A stretch of DNA of 35,577 nt from Choristocarpus tenellus KU-1152. Its lineage: Eukaryota > Phaeophyceae. The translations under genes were made by a program, and so were the position numbers. The notes under the pieces were generated by a model. It worked only from the letters and a program-made list of their open reading frames with translations, was not told the DNA's origin and did not search any database. Below, one piece after another: positions 35,162-35,577 of the stretch. Each line of letters starts with the position of its first letter. Within the stretch, counting starts at the first letter, position 1. The stretch covers positions 1 through 35,577 of the forward strand of contig CAXNAD020000050.1 in assembly GCA_964200185.2 (NCBI GenBank), given 5' to 3'.

Positions 35162-35577
35162 CCTTCCCACTTGGTCTAATTCTAGTGTGTCTACTATCAA
35201 GTTGCCCAAGGAAAACGTGGTGTGGCGAAGTGAGGTTGGTGGGCTTTTACATGTTTATGTAGGGTTTTTTATCAATATGCATAGTCAGGTACCAAATGAT
35301 GGTGACGTGTGCTTGACCCAATCATATCAAAGAACACAACAAACGAATAATTAAACCCCACCTCACGTCACATCTAACACAAACTGAAATACTATCAGTA
35401 GTAGGCCATTGAAATATCAAGATAACAATAAAAGAAGTCCAATATTCTTTACATGATCTTTTTTCCATTGTTTGTTTTGTTGTCTTCTCTGTATTTCTTG
35501 TTATCCTATATATATTATGCCCTCTGACATTTTGCAGATGTGTCAGGGGAAAACCAATGAAAACTATATACATATGT
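35162..35577. other. 5' flank of the plastid-protein gene to window end
   Basis: Presumed promoter and leader of the minus-strand gene; no clear core element was identified. The far end (35517-35540) holds the second copy of the 24-nt dispersed repeat, again after a TATATAT tract, followed by an open stretch to the edge. Confidence 0.4.
35517..35540 (+). repeat. 24-nt dispersed repeat, copy 2
   Basis: ATGCCCTCTG-A-CATTTTGCAGATG; see the copy at 15364-15387. The acceptor-like end (TTTTGCAG|ATG) suggests the start of an exon or the edge of a repeated element. Confidence 0.6.

Overview
This is a nuclear fragment of a eukaryote with intron-rich genes. It most likely comes from a flagellated alga with a red-type secondary plastid, such as a photosynthetic stramenopile (ochrophyte); a haptophyte or another such lineage is not excluded. 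Three things support this. There is an axonemal dynein heavy chain, which implies motile flagella. There is a single-exon gene whose product begins with a signal peptide ending in a phenylalanine cleavage motif (G|FGP), as in bipartite plastid targeting. Spliceosomal introns with GTGAG-type donors run throughout. The species cannot be named from the sequence.

Layout from left to right. Positions 1-400 (minus) hold the start of a retrotransposon Gag-like frame that runs off the left edge. Positions 1177-13684 (plus) hold the last 20 exons, about 1,602 codons, of an inner-arm axonemal dynein heavy chain: end of AAA4, stalk with microtubule-binding domain, AAA5, AAA6 and C-terminal domain. From 13685 to 21561 there is mostly non-coding sequence, with one candidate small gene (16986-17507) and a stretch of decayed coding-like sequence around 18.7-19.5 kb. 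Positions 21562-29767 (minus) hold a complete ten-exon gene for COP9 signalosome subunit 3 (CSN3). Positions 30056-32461 (plus) hold a gene for COP9 signalosome subunit 8 (CSN8). From 32462 to 34477 nothing certain was found. Positions 34478-35161 (minus) hold the predicted plastid-targeted protein of unknown function.

The most striking arrangement is that CSN3 and CSN8, two subunits of one complex that contact each other in the known structure, are transcribed divergently from a shared gap of only about 290 bases. This looks like a bidirectional promoter for co-expression of two COP9 signalosome subunits.

The dynein gene is notable for three GC-AG introns. One of these, in the stalk coiled coil, is 105 bases long with no in-frame stop, so its retention would lengthen the stalk by exactly 35 residues (five heptads). 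A large stalk intron also contains an unused coiled-coil-like open stretch. Exon boundaries were placed by eye from splice consensus and from remembered homologous sequences; no search or transcript evidence was available.
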